The notes under the pieces are model-generated. The model had not been told where the DNA came from. It saw only the letters and a list, made by a program, of their open reading frames with translations, and did no database searches. Positions 5,425-6,545 of a stretch of 6,545 bases of DNA are shown here, in pieces; position 1 is the stretch's first letter, and every line of letters starts with the position of its first letter. Both the position numbers and the translations under genes were made by a program. The stretch comes from Patulibacter sp. (GTDB lineage: Bacteria; Actinomycetota; Thermoleophilia; Solirubrobacterales; Solirubrobacteraceae): positions 1 to 6,545 of the forward strand of contig JALRCL010000318.1 of NCBI GenBank assembly GCA_023268575.1, written 5' to 3'.

Positions 5425-6545
5425 TCAGTCCAGGACGGCCTCGAGGCGGCGCTGGAGCACCTCGCCCAGGGCCTCGCGGACCGGGCCCTCCTCGAACCGC
5501 GTGACGAGCTCGGCGAGGAAGCCCTCGATCACGAGCCGCTTCGCCCGACCGACCGGCAGGCCGCGGGAACGCAGGTAGAAGAGCTGCTCCGGGTCGATCT
5601 GGGCGATCGCCGCGGCGTGCGTGCAGCGCACGTCGTTGGCGGCGATCTCGAGCCCGGGGATCGCGTCGGCGTGCGCCTTGCGGGTGAGCAACAGGTTGCG
5701 CGACTCCTGGAAGGCGTCGGTCTGCTGGGCGCCCTCGTCGACCTTGATCATCCCGCGCCAGACGGCGTGGGACTTGTCGGCGAGGATCCCACGGAAGGCG
5801 AGATCGGAGGTCGTGTTCTCCGCCGCGTGCGTCTGCAGCGTGTCGAAGTCGAGGTGCTGCTTGCCGTGCGTGGCGTAGCCCCCGGTGACGCGGCCGTGCG
5901 CGCCCGGACCGTCGAGCGAGGTCTCCTGGAAGACCTTGCCCTTCGCCGAGCCGAGCCCGAGGGTGATCCAGTCGATCCAGCCGTCGCGGTCGATCGTCGC
6001 GCGCTGCGCGCCGAAGATCCACGTCCGCTCGGAGAGGTCCTGCACGTCGACGAACCGCAGCCGGGCGTTCGCCCCCACGTGCAGCTCGACGACGCCGTTG
6101 ACGAGCGCGTCGAGCGCTGGGTCGGCGGAGACCGCCTGCGACCAGATCTCGGCCTGGGCGCCCTCCTCGAGCACGATGAGCGTCCGGGGCGCGGCGGTCG
6201 TGCCGGCCTGCGACTGCACGAGCGTCAGCAGGACCGGGGCGTCGAGGTGGACGTTGCGCGGCACGTAGACGAAGAAGCCGCCCGCCCAGTCGCGGTCGTT
6301 GCGCGCGGTGAACGGCGTGCGCTGCGTCTCGATCTTCCCGAGGTACGGCTCGACGAGGTCGGCGTGGCGCTCGGCGGCGACGGCCAGCGGGAGGACGATC
6401 GGGCCCTCCGTGTCGACCTGGTCGGCGCTCTCGACGATGGTCTGGTCGACCTGCGTCAGGCGCTTCGTGCCCTCGGGCAGGTGGTCGAAGACCCGCGGGG
6501 CGTCCTCGGCCGCGCTGCTCGCGTCCGCGTCACCGGCGGCGAGCG
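5425..6545 (-). CDS. sufD: Fe-S cluster assembly protein SufD, 5' end outside window
   Basis: 372 aa are visible and the reading frame continues off the right edge, so the N-terminus is missing. A GTG at 6264 is not the start: the same frame upstream carries conserved family sequence, TEGPIVLPLAVAAERHADL, then YLGKIETQRTPFTARNDRDW and GGFFVYVPRNVHLD. The beta-helix core follows (LIVLEEGAQAEIWSQ, VELHVGANARLRFVDVQ), then the C-terminal helical region with FRGMIKVDEGAQQTDAFQESRNLLLTRKAHADAIPGLEI and RCTHAAAIAQIDPEQLFYLRSRGL. The His in RCTH sits where SufD proteins carry their conserved C-terminal histidine. The FYLRSRGL segment and total length favour SufD over SufB. SufD works with SufB and the ATPase SufC as a cytoplasmic scaffold complex (SufBC2D) for building iron-sulfur clusters. 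No sufC follows on this strand, since the neighbour is a convergent gene, so sufD is the last gene of its unit. Confidence 0.93.
   Translation of the reverse strand, partial: LAAGDADASSAAEDAPRVFDHLPEGTKRLTQVDQTIVESADQVDTEGPIVLPLAVAAERHADLVEPYLGKIETQRTPFTARNDRDWAGGFFVYVPRNVHLDAPVLLTLVQSQAGTTAAPRTLIVLEEGAQAEIWSQAVSADPALDALVNGVVELHVGANARLRFVDVQDLSERTWIFGAQRATIDRDGWIDWITLGLGSAKGKVFQETSLDGPGAHGRVTGGYATHGKQHLDFDTLQTHAAENTTSDLAFRGILADKSHAVWRGMIKVDEGAQQTDAFQESRNLLLTRKAHADAIPGLEIAANDVRCTHAAAIAQIDPEQLFYLRSRGLPVGRAKRLVIEGFLAELVTRFEEGPVREALGEVLQRRLEAVLD

Noticed and set aside
4145..5578. 477-codon + strand frame and minus-strand frames over 4430-6022
   Set aside because: They are shifted readings of the repeat gene and sufD, rich in Arg, Ala and Ser, with no signal, motif or start context.
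5425..6264. SufD beginning at GTG 6264
   Set aside because: The frame stays open to the right edge and the upstream residues match conserved SufD sequence, so this is an internal valine codon.

Overview
The window is very GC-rich DNA with the codon use of a high-GC actinobacterium. Secreted proteins with Sec-type signals and calcium-binding-type GGxGND repeats, each ending in a two-cysteine module, are typical of soil Actinomycetota. A member of the Thermoleophilia (Solirubrobacterales/Patulibacter-like) is my best guess, but this is inference from composition and protein style. The first ~140 bases are different: about 51% G+C against roughly 75-80% next to them. They look like coding sequence of another origin fused to the rest.

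Layout, left to right. Bases 1 to ~140 carry an open + strand reading frame with foreign codon use and no stop of its own, probably a chimeric join or insertion edge. From 85 to 4237 there is a tightly packed four-gene operon on the minus strand. In transcription order it encodes a small secreted GND-repeat protein (142 aa), an OmpR-family response regulator (227 aa), a membrane histidine kinase (483 aa) and a large secreted protein of unknown function (523 aa as read; its C-terminus is doubtful). Two junctions are 4-base GTGA stop/start overlaps and the third is a 24-base gap, so the genes are probably translated together.

A 214-base divergent intergenic region (4238-4451) separates this operon from a second, larger GND-repeat protein (293 aa) on the + strand. 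In that region I see four TGAG-type half-sites. They form two direct-repeat pairs, each with 11-base spacing, placed in mirror symmetry around base 4335. This is the geometry expected for an OmpR/PhoB-type regulator and suggests that the two-component system controls both divergent units. The larger repeat gene ends at 5333 and is followed by two strong hairpins, the second a perfect 28-base palindrome that can serve both converging genes. On the minus strand beyond it lies most of sufD (Fe-S cluster assembly), whose 5' end is outside the window.

Working model (inference): a two-component system, co-transcribed with one GND-repeat secreted protein and facing another, senses an envelope or extracellular condition, possibly divalent cation status, and sets the level of these exported calcium-binding-type proteins and a co-transcribed secreted helical protein.
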